The notes beneath the pieces are model-generated. The model was not told where the DNA came from, did not search any database, and saw only the letters and a list, made by a program, of their open reading frames with translations. The translations under genes were made by a program, and so were the position numbers. Shown here piece after piece: positions 25,269-34,228 of a DNA stretch of 64,000 nucleotides. The DNA is from Ignavibacteriales bacterium (GTDB taxonomy: Bacteria; Bacteroidota; Ignavibacteria; Ignavibacteriales; SURF-24). Every line of letters starts with the position of its first letter. The stretch's first letter is position 1. Location: NCBI GenBank assembly GCA_026390815.1, contig JAPLFH010000009.1:62001-126000 (forward strand), in the 5' to 3' direction.

Positions 25269-27260
25269 ATGAAGATCTTATTAGTTTTATTTGTCGCATT
25301 TGGTTTTGTTGTAAGTGAAGCGCAAGAAAAACTTTTTGATGGAGTGGAATCTTCAATAAAGGAAGCCGAAAATCAAAGTGCAAATATTCTTTGTGCAAAA
25401 GATTATGAAGATGCGCTTGAACATTATACCAAAGCTAAGACATACTTCAAAGATGGAAACGCTATTGAAGAAGTTCAAAACGAATTGAATGAAACCTCTC
25501 AAATTATAACCGTTATTAATACAAGTCTTGTCGATAGAGTGAAAGTTTTCAATCTTATTGTTAATGCCCGAAAAGATGCTATTTCTGCACGAGGCGAAAA
25601 ATACACTCCCGTTTTATTTTCTATTGCCGAAAATGAGTTTAAAAATGTGGTTTCAGATTATTCTGATGGAGATGTTGAGAATATAACTTCTTCAATTCAA
25701 AAAATTGTTTTATCATATGACAAAGTAAAAAACTATTCTAATTACGCTGATAGTCTTATTTATAGATGGCAGCCTTTTCAGGATGCTGTTAGTTCACTTG
25801 CTAATTTATTATCACCCACTGAATATACTGAAGGTCTTTTAAAATTTAACAATGCAGTTGAAAACCTTGCTGAAGGAGATGAAAAGAACATTACTGATGG
25901 CTTTATTATCAATGCAGGTGTCCTTTTTAATAATGCCACTTCAAACTCTAAAACATTTACTTCGAAATATCCGGATGTAATTCAGATAAGAAAGGAAGCC
26001 CAAACTGAAGGTGCTGAAACTTATGCTGCAAGTTTGTGGACTGAAGCTGAAGAAACTCTTGCAGATGCGGGACTTGCATTCGAAAATAATGAATATGAAA
26101 AAGGGCGCGAAAAGGCTATTGAAGCAAAAGAAAAATATTTGAGTGCTAAAAATCTTGCTTCAGGAAAGGAATCTAATTCTGAATCTGAAAATTTTTCTCT
26201 CTCGCGTAATAGCTGGTCTTTTGGTTTTGGATTTAGTTATCCGAGGTTTATTAGTTCAAACCTAACTCCTTCTGAAGGTGGTTATGGTGGTTTTCTTTCT
26301 TTACAAAGAAATTTTACTGAACATGTTGGCTTAAGATTACTGGGTAACTATATTCATATGGAAGGGAAAATTGGAAGTTTTAAACAAGGTACTAATCTAC
26401 TTTCGGGTAATCTCGATTTACTTTATTACTTCGTTCCTTGCGAATCCGTTTCGCCGTTCATCTCTATTGGCGTTGGCAGCATTTACTATACATTTAATCA
26501 AAAATTTCCGGAAGGAAGTAATAAAAAATATTTTTTGGAATATCAACTAAACTTTGGATTTGGAGTTGAATGGACTCTTGGAAAAGACTGGAAATTGAAA
26601 AGTGAATTGGATTACCACACACCAACAAATTCTAATTTAGATGGAATCGCAGGTCCGAATCCTGGTGCAGGTATTTTAGGCGGTTCAAGCGATACTTACA
26701 TGAGTTTTGATATTGGTTTAGTTTATTATTTTGCAAAAGGAGAGCGTTCAAGATTGTGCGATTTGTACACCGGTATTTCCACGCAGGGCTCAAATATCAA
26801 TTATGATAAAATTGAAGGCATTGTTAAAAAATATCAATCAAAGCCGAGTGATACTGTCGATTATGCTAAGATTGATGAGATTGTTAAAAAGTATCGAGGA
26901 AGTATTGTTGCCTCAGGAAGAGAAAATTTGATTTTAGTTGGTGTTAATTTTGAGTTTAATAGTACAAGATTAAACCCAGAATCATATCCAACGCTTAACG
27001 ATGCAGTTCAAATACTAATGCAAAATCCCGCATTAAAAGTTGAGATTCAAGGTCATACAGATAATATTGGTTCCGATTCAAAAAATCTAAATCTTTCGAT
27101 TGCAAGAGCAGATACAATAAAAGAATATCTTATATCCAAAGGAGTTGAATCAAACAGATTATCAACTGTTGGTTTCGGTAGCAAGAAACCAGTATCCGAT
27201 AACAAAACAGAATATGGTAGAAGTTTGAACAGAAGGATTGAGTTCAAAATTCTGAACTAA
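25269..27260 (+). CDS. OmpA-family outer-membrane protein with helical N-terminal domain and beta-barrel
   Basis: A 663-aa protein in three parts. After a signal peptide there is a helical region of about 290 residues rich in Glu/Lys/Ala. A beta-barrel-like region follows (SFGFGFSYPRFI to FDIGLVYYFAKG). A C-terminal OmpA peptidoglycan-binding domain ends the protein, with VNFEFNSTRLNPES, KVEIQGHTDNIGSDSKNLNLS and LSIARADTIKEYL then SLNRRIEFKI. Before the OmpA domain a short motif, DYxKIxxIVKKYx, occurs twice (NYDKIEGIVKKYQ and DYAKIDEIVKKYR). It probably ties the outer membrane, and perhaps its lipoprotein neighbours, to peptidoglycan. Confidence 0.88.
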   Translation: MKILLVLFVAFGFVVSEAQEKLFDGVESSIKEAENQSANILCAKDYEDALEHYTKAKTYFKDGNAIEEVQNELNETSQIITVINTSLVDRVKVFNLIVNARKDAISARGEKYTPVLFSIAENEFKNVVSDYSDGDVENITSSIQKIVLSYDKVKNYSNYADSLIYRWQPFQDAVSSLANLLSPTEYTEGLLKFNNAVENLAEGDEKNITDGFIINAGVLFNNATSNSKTFTSKYPDVIQIRKEAQTEGAETYAASLWTEAEETLADAGLAFENNEYEKGREKAIEAKEKYLSAKNLASGKESNSESENFSLSRNSWSFGFGFSYPRFISSNLTPSEGGYGGFLSLQRNFTEHVGLRLLGNYIHMEGKIGSFKQGTNLLSGNLDLLYYFVPCESVSPFISIGVGSIYYTFNQKFPEGSNKKYFLEYQLNFGFGVEWTLGKDWKLKSELDYHTPTNSNLDGIAGPNPGAGILGGSSDTYMSFDIGLVYYFAKGERSRLCDLYTGISTQGSNINYDKIEGIVKKYQSKPSDTVDYAKIDEIVKKYRGSIVASGRENLILVGVNFEFNSTRLNPESYPTLNDAVQILMQNPALKVEIQGHTDNIGSDSKNLNLSIARADTIKEYLISKGVESNRLSTVGFGSKKPVSDNKTEYGRSLNRRIEFKILN

Positions 27261-27313
27261 TTAAAAGAGGGTAAAAGTTTTAAAGTGATCAATAGTTTCC
27301 CCCCTTTTGAATC

Positions 27314-28600
27314 ATGAAAAAATTATTATTTATTCTGATTATTATATCTGGTATTAGTCTATCTCAAACAATTTCATTTGATGAGTTTGTAGAAACGAAT
27401 AAAACCGTTCTTGACAAAAAACCTTTGCTTGAAGTTAAAGATAACCTGCCTGACGATATTATATTAACAGGTGCAGACATTGGCGACTTTTCCGGTGATG
27501 GCAAAAATGACTTTGCACTTGCATATAAAATAAAGAACAGCAGAAACAAAGTAATTTATATCAGTTTATACTGCGATTCACTTTCACACTACATCCCAAT
27601 TTTTTCTGACGCGCTAGAATATTTTGAGCTTCCAATTGAAATTGCTTTTAGCATAGCTAAAAATATTTGTTATGTTACGCAGAAACTTGAAGAAAAAAGC
27701 TGGAAGATAACAGGATATTCTTTTTACAAAAATGAATTTAGTTTAGTTGATAAATATATTACTGAAGTAAAAAAGCTTAATAAAAAATTCCAGATTGGCG
27801 AAGAAAATTATTCAAACTACTCTAATCTTAATTCATTCGTTGGTTATTTTGATCTGAACTCCATTGAACAATTTAAAAAAACAAGTTTCTACATAATGCC
27901 GGTTTATGATTTGGAAAGAAACATTTATAAAGGATTTAAAAGAAAAATAATTATTGATGACTCGTGGAAATGGAAAGATTCTTCGAATGGTAATAAATAT
28001 GGTGAAGTATTTTTTGCAAAAGATAAAGATAGATTGATTCTTGATTTTCGTCTTTACAAATCTACACTTGAAAAATTAGACCCGAATAAAAATAATTTTG
28101 TGGAATTTTATTTTGATCGGTCCAAAGAAAAAATATTGGAAAAAGTTTCTGCTGGTTTAATAAAGAAAATTCCAAAATTCAGAAGTACAATAGATGAAAA
28201 TATTTTTAATTTAACCTTCACTTTTAATTTAAAACAAGCCAATTTATTTAGATTGGAATCAAATATTGGAAAGACTTACAATATTTCTTATAAAGACAAA
28301 ATTAAATTCGATTCAGATTTGGATAGCAGTTTTCACACAAGAATATCCATTCCGATTGCCATTTTTAATCTGCCAGCAGGAGAGAAGTATTTAAACAATT
28401 TCATCTTGTTGAATTTTGCTTTGAAAGATGGAAACAATTTATTTTTACAAAATTCTGATGGTAGCGAAACAGATCCTTCTTCTTATTCCAGATTGGAGTT
28501 CATTGGAAATGATTATTACTATGGATTAATAAAGAATAATAAATTCAAATTGCTGATGGAGCAAATGATAGAAAATGCAGTCGTTCAAAAAAATGATTGA
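27314..28600 (+). CDS. exported protein of unknown function
   Basis: A 428-aa protein with a signal peptide (KKLLFILIIISGISLSQ). Near residue 55 the stretch GADIGDFSGDGKNDFALAY is an FG-GAP/VCBS-like calcium-binding turn. The C-terminal half alternates strands with aromatic positions (FVEFYFDRSK, RISIPIAIFNL), recalling carbohydrate-binding CBM9-like modules, but this is weak. It is the last of five exported-protein genes in a row. Confidence 0.5.
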   Translation: MKKLLFILIIISGISLSQTISFDEFVETNKTVLDKKPLLEVKDNLPDDIILTGADIGDFSGDGKNDFALAYKIKNSRNKVIYISLYCDSLSHYIPIFSDALEYFELPIEIAFSIAKNICYVTQKLEEKSWKITGYSFYKNEFSLVDKYITEVKKLNKKFQIGEENYSNYSNLNSFVGYFDLNSIEQFKKTSFYIMPVYDLERNIYKGFKRKIIIDDSWKWKDSSNGNKYGEVFFAKDKDRLILDFRLYKSTLEKLDPNKNNFVEFYFDRSKEKILEKVSAGLIKKIPKFRSTIDENIFNLTFTFNLKQANLFRLESNIGKTYNISYKDKIKFDSDLDSSFHTRISIPIAIFNLPAGEKYLNNFILLNFALKDGNNLFLQNSDGSETDPSSYSRLEFIGNDYYYGLIKNNKFKLLMEQMIENAVVQKND

Positions 28601-28671
28601 AAAACAATAATGTGCCTTTACTTTTAAATGGAAATCAATTAGCTTTATTGCAGAAAAAAAGTTCTTTTAAT

Positions 28672-28762
28672 TTTATCCAGAGAGATAAAGAAAGATGAAA
28701 AAAATAAATTCGATAATTAAATTAGGAGAGCCTCCACGACGTTGAGTCAAGGAGGATTTTTT
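28672..28762 (+). promoter_or_regulatory. PyrR-binding leader and attenuator/ribosome-site hairpin of the pyr operon
   Basis: tttatc-cagaga-gataaa (28672-28689) is a hairpin whose hexaloop CAGAGA fits the CNGNGA top loop bound by PyrR. About 40 bp later CCTCC (28731-28735) pairs with GGAGG (28751-28755) around an inner GAC/GTC stem, followed by six T. That is a terminator-like hairpin whose right arm is also the ribosome site of pyrR (ATG 28767). PyrR with UMP should favour the closed state. Loop and terminator are seen directly; the mechanism is inferred from pyr leaders elsewhere. Confidence 0.8.
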
Positions 28763-28766
28763 GTAT

Positions 28767-29324
28767 ATGAACATAAAAGCAACAATAATTGATGAAGAGG
28801 GGATGAACCGTACAGTTACGCGTTTGGCACACGAAATCCTTGAACGGAATAAAGGATCGAAAAATCTTGTGATAATTGGAATGCGAACCCGTGGTGAATT
28901 TATTTCTAAAAGAATTTTGGCAAAGATTGCCGAAATCGATAACTCCATTCCTGCAAATGGAGTTTTGGATGTTACTCTTTACCGTGATGATTTTAGAATG
29001 CGCTTAAAGCAACCACAGGTTTCAGTTACTAACATTACTTTCGATGTTAATGAAAAAGATGTAATTCTGATTGATGATGTGCTTTATACAGGAAGAACTG
29101 TCCGCGCAGCATTGGATGCTTTGATGGATCTTGGTCGTTCGAGTACAATTCAATTATGTGTGCTGGTGGATAGAGGACATCGGGAGCTGCCAATTAAAGC
29201 TGATTTCATCGGAAAGAATATTCCAACTTCAATTAACGAAGAGGTTCGCGTTAAGATGAAAGAAATTGATGGAGAAGACGCGGTTTATTTGGTAGATATT
29301 TCTGATGATAAGGCGAAAAGCTGA
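28767..29324 (+). CDS. pyrR: PyrR, pyr operon RNA-binding regulator / uracil phosphoribosyltransferase
   Basis: The protein (185 aa from the ATG at 28767) matches PyrR throughout. It has the N-terminal IIDEEGMNRTVTRLAHEIL, the GMRTRGEFISKRI turn, the strand LYRDDFR, the PRPP-binding motif VILIDDVLYTGRTVRAALDAL and LCVLVDRGHRELPIKADFIGKN. PyrR binds pyr mRNA leaders when UMP is high. The leader hairpin with a CAGAGA loop lies just upstream, so the gene is very likely self-regulated together with pyrB and pyrC. A TTG two codons upstream is less well placed relative to ggagg. Confidence 0.95.
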   Translation: MNIKATIIDEEGMNRTVTRLAHEILERNKGSKNLVIIGMRTRGEFISKRILAKIAEIDNSIPANGVLDVTLYRDDFRMRLKQPQVSVTNITFDVNEKDVILIDDVLYTGRTVRAALDALMDLGRSSTIQLCVLVDRGHRELPIKADFIGKNIPTSINEEVRVKMKEIDGEDAVYLVDISDDKAKS

Positions 29325-29329
29325 TGTAC

Positions 29330-29457
29330 AAAATTCCAAATTATAAATACCCAAAAACAAATAACTTCAAATCATCATAACGGAATCTTAATAAAGTATT
29401 GTATGGAAATGCAATTTGAAATTTTTTTGTGATTTATTATTTGATTTTTGGAATTTT
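29330..29457. repeat. intergenic hairpin element, 'aaattccaaa' phrase
   Basis: AAAATTCCAAA (29330-29340) is the exact complement of TTTGGAATTTT (29447-29457). The interior continues the symmetry loosely (caaataacttcaaatcat against atttgaaattt and attatttgat). It lies inside the pyr operon between pyrR and pyrB, where a folded hairpin could affect readthrough. Confidence 0.6.
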
Positions 29458-29524
29458 CAAAAAGGAATATTTAATAAAATCTAAATACTGAAGTATTGAT
29501 AAAAAAATTAAGAGAGTTAAAAAT

Positions 29525-30445
29525 ATGCCATTATCAAGTAAGCATTTATTAGGATTGCAAGGCGTACCTAAGGAAGACATTCAACTTTTCTTGGATACTG
29601 CGGTAACGTTTCGTGAAGTTTTAGAGAGACCGATAAAGAAGGTGCCCACCTTACAGGGTAAAACAATTGTAAATTTATTTTTTGAAAACTCAACTAGAAC
29701 CAGAATATCATTTGAGCTTGCACAAAAAAGATTATCGGCTGATACTATCAACTTTACAACTTCTTCCAGCAGTACAAAGAAAGGTGAAACATTTAAGGAT
29801 ACTGTTAGAAATATCGAAGCAATGAAAGTTGATATGATAATCGTGCGTCATGCATCAGCTGGTGTTCCACAATTCCTAACGCGTATTTCCAAAGCTAATA
29901 TTATTAATGCTGGCGATGGAGCACACGAACATCCAACTCAGGCTTTACTCGATTTGTATTCCATCAGAGAAAAGCTTGGTAGGTTGGAGGGGCTTAAGGT
30001 TTGTATTGTTGGAGATATTGCTCACAGCCGTGTTGCTCTTTCAAATATTTTTGGACTTAAAACAATGGGTGCTGAAGTTTCTGTATGCGGTCCCGCTACT
30101 TTGATTCCCAGAAATATTGAAAATCTTGGAGTTAAAATAATAAAAAATATAGAAGAAGCTATTGAGCAGCATGATATTCTAAATGTTCTAAGAATTCAAC
30201 TTGAAAGACAAGCTGGCTCATCTTTTCCATCTTTGCGAGAGTATCATAATTATTTTGGAATTACAAAAGAAAAACTCGATAAGTATAATAAAGATATAAT
30301 CATTCTTCATCCTGGACCGATTAACAGGGGAGTTGAGTTATCTTCAGAAGTTGCTGATGGTCCGTACCAGATAATTCTTAATCAAGTTACTAATGGAGTT
30401 GCTATTAGGATGGCAGTACTTTATCTGTTAGGAACAATGAACTGA
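29525..30445 (+). CDS. pyrB: aspartate carbamoyltransferase catalytic subunit
   Basis: Catalyses the first committed step of pyrimidine synthesis, carbamoyl phosphate plus aspartate to carbamoyl aspartate. The 306-aa length is normal. Signature motifs are the carbamoyl-phosphate loop FFENSTRTRISFELA, the mobile-loop SSSTKKGETFKDT, IVRHASAG, DGAHEHPTQALLDLYSI with catalytic His, and HPGPINRGVELSSEVADGP. No regulatory pyrI follows. It stands between pyrR and pyrC. Confidence 0.97.
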   Translation: MPLSSKHLLGLQGVPKEDIQLFLDTAVTFREVLERPIKKVPTLQGKTIVNLFFENSTRTRISFELAQKRLSADTINFTTSSSSTKKGETFKDTVRNIEAMKVDMIIVRHASAGVPQFLTRISKANIINAGDGAHEHPTQALLDLYSIREKLGRLEGLKVCIVGDIAHSRVALSNIFGLKTMGAEVSVCGPATLIPRNIENLGVKIIKNIEEAIEQHDILNVLRIQLERQAGSSFPSLREYHNYFGITKEKLDKYNKDIIILHPGPINRGVELSSEVADGPYQIILNQVTNGVAIRMAVLYLLGTMN

Positions 30446-30504
30446 TGAAAAATAGTTTTTTTGATTTGATTGAAAAGCATTACTGAAATTAAAAGAGGAA
30501 CAAA

Positions 30505-31794
30505 ATGAAAATTGTTTTAAAGAATGTTAACCTTCTTAATCCCGATCAAAATTTAAATAAAAGAACTGACTTGCTAATTGAAGATGGAATAATAAAAAAG
30601 ATTGGTGAACTGAAGTCTGAAGATTTAAAAGGTACAAAAGTTTATGAGTTAAACGATAAGTATTGTGTGCCCGGTTTATTTGATATGCACGTTCACTTAC
30701 GCGAACCTGGAAGAGAAGATGAAGAAACTGTTGAAACAGGTTGCAATGGCGCCGCAACAGGTGGATTTACAGGTATTGCATGTATGCCAAATACAAACCC
30801 AGCAATTGATTCAGCCGAAGTTGTTAAATATATAAAAGAAAAATCTTCTAATCATTTGGTTGCTGTTTTTCCAGTTGCCGCAGCAACACTTGGAAGAAGG
30901 GGAGAGGCTCTTTCCCCAATGGCAGAACTTAACGAGGCAGGAGTTGTAGCATTTTCTGATGATGGCGCTCCGATTTCAAATGCAAAAATTTTGCGCTATG
31001 CTTTTGAATATGCCAATATGTTTAACCTTCCAATAATTGAGCATTGCGAAGATCCTTCGCTTGCTGGTGGTGCGATGAATGAAGGTATAACTTCAACATT
31101 TCTTGGATTACCGGCAATTCCTTCCATAGCAGAAGAATTGATTGTACTTAGGGATATTCAGGTTGCCGAATACACTGGTGGAAAAATTCATATTGCGCAT
31201 ATCAGCACAAAAAACTCAATTGAAATTGTAAGACAGGCAAAGAAGAAGGGACTTAAAGTTTCTTGTGAAGTAACCCCTCATCATTTTACTTTAACAGAGG
31301 AAGCAGTTAAAACATTTGATACAAATACGAAAATGAATCCGCCGCTGCGAACCAAAGAAGATGTTGAAGCAATTCTTGAAGGATTGAAAGATGGGACTAT
31401 AGATTGTATTGCCAGTGATCATGCACCTCATTCAATTGAAGAAAAAGAAATGGAATTTCAAGATGCACCTAATGGAATTATTGGTCTTGAAACTTCCTTG
31501 GGATTATCCTTAAGCGAATTAGTGCATAAAAAAGTTTTAACATTAGAACAACTAATTGATAAGATGGCAATCAATCCAAGAAAAATTTTGAATTTGCCAA
31601 TTCCAAAAATTGCCGAAGGTGAAAAAGCAAACCTGACTATTCTGGATCTTGATGTTGTATGGCAGGTTGATGTAAGCTCATTTAAATCGAAATCAAAAAA
31701 TTCTCCGTTCGATAAAAGATTGTTAACAGGAAAATCTATTGCAGTAATAAATAATGGACAATTCTATTTTGAAAATAAATTTTTAAAAATTTAA
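30505..31794 (+). CDS. pyrC: dihydroorotase
   Basis: Zinc amidohydrolase of 429 aa that closes carbamoyl aspartate to dihydroorotate. Motifs are DMHVHLREPGREDEET (metal-binding HxH), GFTGIACMPNTNP, EHCEDPSL, IHIAHISTKNS and IASDHAPHS. It is of the longer class I type found with pyrB. The ribosome site aagaggaa precedes the ATG, and its stop is followed at once by the next gene. Confidence 0.96.
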   Translation: MKIVLKNVNLLNPDQNLNKRTDLLIEDGIIKKIGELKSEDLKGTKVYELNDKYCVPGLFDMHVHLREPGREDEETVETGCNGAATGGFTGIACMPNTNPAIDSAEVVKYIKEKSSNHLVAVFPVAAATLGRRGEALSPMAELNEAGVVAFSDDGAPISNAKILRYAFEYANMFNLPIIEHCEDPSLAGGAMNEGITSTFLGLPAIPSIAEELIVLRDIQVAEYTGGKIHIAHISTKNSIEIVRQAKKKGLKVSCEVTPHHFTLTEEAVKTFDTNTKMNPPLRTKEDVEAILEGLKDGTIDCIASDHAPHSIEEKEMEFQDAPNGIIGLETSLGLSLSELVHKKVLTLEQLIDKMAINPRKILNLPIPKIAEGEKANLTILDLDVVWQVDVSSFKSKSKNSPFDKRLLTGKSIAVINNGQFYFENKFLKI

Positions 31795-31809
31795 ATGATA
31801 GAGGGATTT

Positions 31810-32538
31810 ATGAAAAACAACCAGTACTTAATTCCGTTTTCAGTTTTAGCTTTTGGATTAATTATCTGCTCAATAATTGTATCAACAACCTGGCGGTATA
31901 ACGCAAAATTAAATCAAACCATAACTGTTACCGGTTCTGCAAAAAAAGATATTGTTTCCGATCTTGGATTTTTGCGCGGTACAATTTCTGCACAGGCTGG
32001 TTCGGCTGGTGCTGCTTTTCAGGAACTGAATTCCAGAAAACCAATTTTGCTGGAGTATCTTGCAAGCAAAGGATTTCCTAAAGATAAAATTAATTTTTTC
32101 ACAATTACAAACTATCCTATCTACGAAGTTGCCAGTAATGGTATTCAAACCCAAAATGTTCTTGGTTATGTTTATAGTCAGAGAATCGAAATCAGTTCCA
32201 CCGAAGTTCAAAAGATAAAAGAAATTTCTTTGGATGTAAGTTCAATCATCAACAAAGGTGTTAGTTTTATGGTTGAAATGCCTGAATATTATTATACGAA
32301 ATTATCTGACCTGAAAATTGAAGTTCAGGCTGAAGCTGCTAAAGATGCTATGAAACGTGGTGAAAGAATTGCAGCATCAACTGATAGAAGTTTAGGACCA
32401 TTGCGTAACGCTAGAATGGGAGTGCTTCAAATTACTCCAAAATTTTCCAATGTAATTTCTGACTATGGAGTAAATGATCTGAGTTCCATAGAAAAAGAAA
32501 TAACCGCTGTGGTTTCAGCATCTTTTGAGATTGATTAA
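31810..32538 (+). CDS. SIMPL-domain (DUF541) membrane-anchored protein
   Basis: The protein begins with one membrane helix (LIPFSVLAFGLIICSIIVS) followed by a SIMPL domain facing the periplasm: ITVTGSAKKDIVSDLGFLRG, TITNYPIYEV, GYVYSQRIEI, and a C-terminal YGVNDLSSIEKEITAVVSASFEI. SIMPL proteins are widespread and poorly characterised (oxidative-stress and outer-membrane links have been reported). The start at 31810 is chosen because gaggga lies five bases upstream; an ATG at 31795, immediately after the pyrC stop, has no ribosome site. It rides on the pyr transcript by position, with no known metabolic tie. Confidence 0.85.
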   Translation: MKNNQYLIPFSVLAFGLIICSIIVSTTWRYNAKLNQTITVTGSAKKDIVSDLGFLRGTISAQAGSAGAAFQELNSRKPILLEYLASKGFPKDKINFFTITNYPIYEVASNGIQTQNVLGYVYSQRIEISSTEVQKIKEISLDVSSIINKGVSFMVEMPEYYYTKLSDLKIEVQAEAAKDAMKRGERIAASTDRSLGPLRNARMGVLQITPKFSNVISDYGVNDLSSIEKEITAVVSASFEID

Positions 32539-32581
32539 TTTGATTCGAGGTTCAAAATTACAAGTAAAGAATCAATAGAAT

Positions 32582-32665
32582 TTAATGCTTTGTATTTTGA
32601 CGTCGTAATAATTCTATGACTATAAATATGAGTACAACAAAACCGATAATAGCAATTATTTCCAT
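32582..32665 (-). CDS. possible 27-aa single-span membrane protein
   Basis: A short frame that begins MEIIAIIGFVVLIFIVIELL and ends RRQNTKH: one hydrophobic helix with a basic tail, as in small membrane proteins. A good ribosome site (gaaggtgg) ends 3 bp before the ATG. It lies 71 bp downstream of the TolC-like gene on the same strand, so it could be the last gene of the export operon. It might also be chance in AT-rich DNA. Confidence 0.5.
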   Translation of the reverse strand: MEIIAIIGFVVLIFIVIELLRRQNTKH

Positions 32666-32736
32666 AACCACCTTCGATTTTTGATGTAAAATATAAAAGC
32701 TATTTCTTTAAGTCAAGTTGGAATTGAAACGAATTA

Positions 32737-34176
32737 TTATTTGGACTTACTGAAATCAACAAGAGTCTTTCTTGATAAATCTGCAAGAGCCAGGTTATAA
32801 TCAATTAGAGCCCCAAGGCTGCTTATTTTTGCATCCGTTAAACGCTGCTGTGTTTGTTGTAAATCGAAACTTGTTATGTTGCCGGCTCTGAACCTTTCCA
32901 CACTTATATTGTAACTTTTTTCAGCCACTTCAACAGTTTTACTAAGAACATCAACACGCGATTTTGCGGATTGAACCCGGTTAACTGCCTGTAGAATTTC
33001 ATTTACAATAGATTGTTTTTGGTTTTCATAACTTACCTGGGATAATTTCAAATTCGCTTCTGCGGATTCTACTTCGCGGGTGTTTTTACCCCAATCCCAA
33101 ACAGGAACTGAAACTGTAAAAATAACGTTACGGTTATCTAAAAAATCTTTGAAAATATTTTTATAATCGTCTGCGTTTTTATTAATTCCATAATTCAAAT
33201 TTAGTTCAGCTTTTATTCTTTTTCTTGCATCAACTTCATCAACAGATAATTCATTCAGCTTTATATCAGTCTCCGAATTGAAAAGTTCCGGACGATTTTT
33301 AAGCGCGGCTTGAATAGCAGTATTTTCATCTACATCCACTAACTTAAATTCAATTGAAGCAACAACATCAATATTTTCATCAAGGCTCAAACCAATCAGA
33401 AGTTTAAAATTATTTTTTGCTTCATCAAAACGGCGTTGCGAACTTAGCAAATCATCTTTACTGGAAGCAAGATCAACTTCAAGCTGAAGAGCCTCAACTT
33501 CAGCTATCAAACCAGCTTTAAATTTGTTCATAGATGTTTCGAAAGAAACCTGGACTTGGTTTACTTTCTCCTGAGTTATTTCCAGATTTTTCTTTTTCTG
33601 ATATAAATCATAAAAAGCTGCAGTTACGTTGTAAACAATATCTGCCTGCGATTTTGTATAATTCTTTTTCGTCTTTTGTAAATTCAATTCAGCTCTTTCT
33701 AAGTTTGCGCTAAGAGTATTGAACGTGAACAATGGTTGTCTTAAACGTAAACTTAGGTTCGAAAAATAATCTCTGTTACTTTGTGAAGAAAAAGATTGAT
33801 CTCTGCGCATTAGCGAACCGATTACGGAAAATTGTCCGTTAGTAAAAACTATTGGCTGATTAATAAAAAGTCGGCTTTCGAAAGTTGTGTTGTTGATCTG
33901 GTAATATTGCTGCAAACCTGTTACTGTATTAAACTGGCTCGATAAACTTCTGGAATAACTTGGTGCATCAACTTCCATATCGATTGATGTCATCAATCCA
34001 AGTTTTACCGCTTCTAATGTTTTTTCTGAACTGATCAAATTAAAATCGGCAGATTTGATTGAGTAGCTTTCTTTTAATGCAATCGAAAGCGCATCTTCCA
34101 GGGTTAGAATTCTTTGAGCAAAAATATTTGAAATGAAAATAAAAAATATAAAAATGGAACTGAATATTATTTTCAT
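32737..34176 (-). CDS. TolC-family outer-membrane efflux channel
   Basis: A 479-aa outer-membrane factor. After a signal peptide (FIFFIFISNIFAQ) it shows the two-fold repeated OEP pattern with long amphipathic helices: LTLEDALSIALKESYSI at the start of the first half, KNRPELFNSETDIKLNELSV at the start of the second, and YNISVERFRAGNITSFDLQQTQQRL near the end. It is last of three genes encoding a tripartite exporter and follows the permease gene by 52 bp. Confidence 0.9.
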   Translation of the reverse strand: MKIIFSSIFIFFIFISNIFAQRILTLEDALSIALKESYSIKSADFNLISSEKTLEAVKLGLMTSIDMEVDAPSYSRSLSSQFNTVTGLQQYYQINNTTFESRLFINQPIVFTNGQFSVIGSLMRRDQSFSSQSNRDYFSNLSLRLRQPLFTFNTLSANLERAELNLQKTKKNYTKSQADIVYNVTAAFYDLYQKKKNLEITQEKVNQVQVSFETSMNKFKAGLIAEVEALQLEVDLASSKDDLLSSQRRFDEAKNNFKLLIGLSLDENIDVVASIEFKLVDVDENTAIQAALKNRPELFNSETDIKLNELSVDEVDARKRIKAELNLNYGINKNADDYKNIFKDFLDNRNVIFTVSVPVWDWGKNTREVESAEANLKLSQVSYENQKQSIVNEILQAVNRVQSAKSRVDVLSKTVEVAEKSYNISVERFRAGNITSFDLQQTQQRLTDAKISSLGALIDYNLALADLSRKTLVDFSKSK

Positions 34177-34228
34177 CGAAAAATCCTTTTATTAAACTTT
34201 GGAATGAAGTTCAAAATCAACCATCAAT

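Noticed and set aside
28673-28948. Minus-strand frame overlapping the pyr leader
   Set aside because: The conserved leader hairpins and the pyrR start on the plus strand explain the region; the antisense frame resembles no protein.
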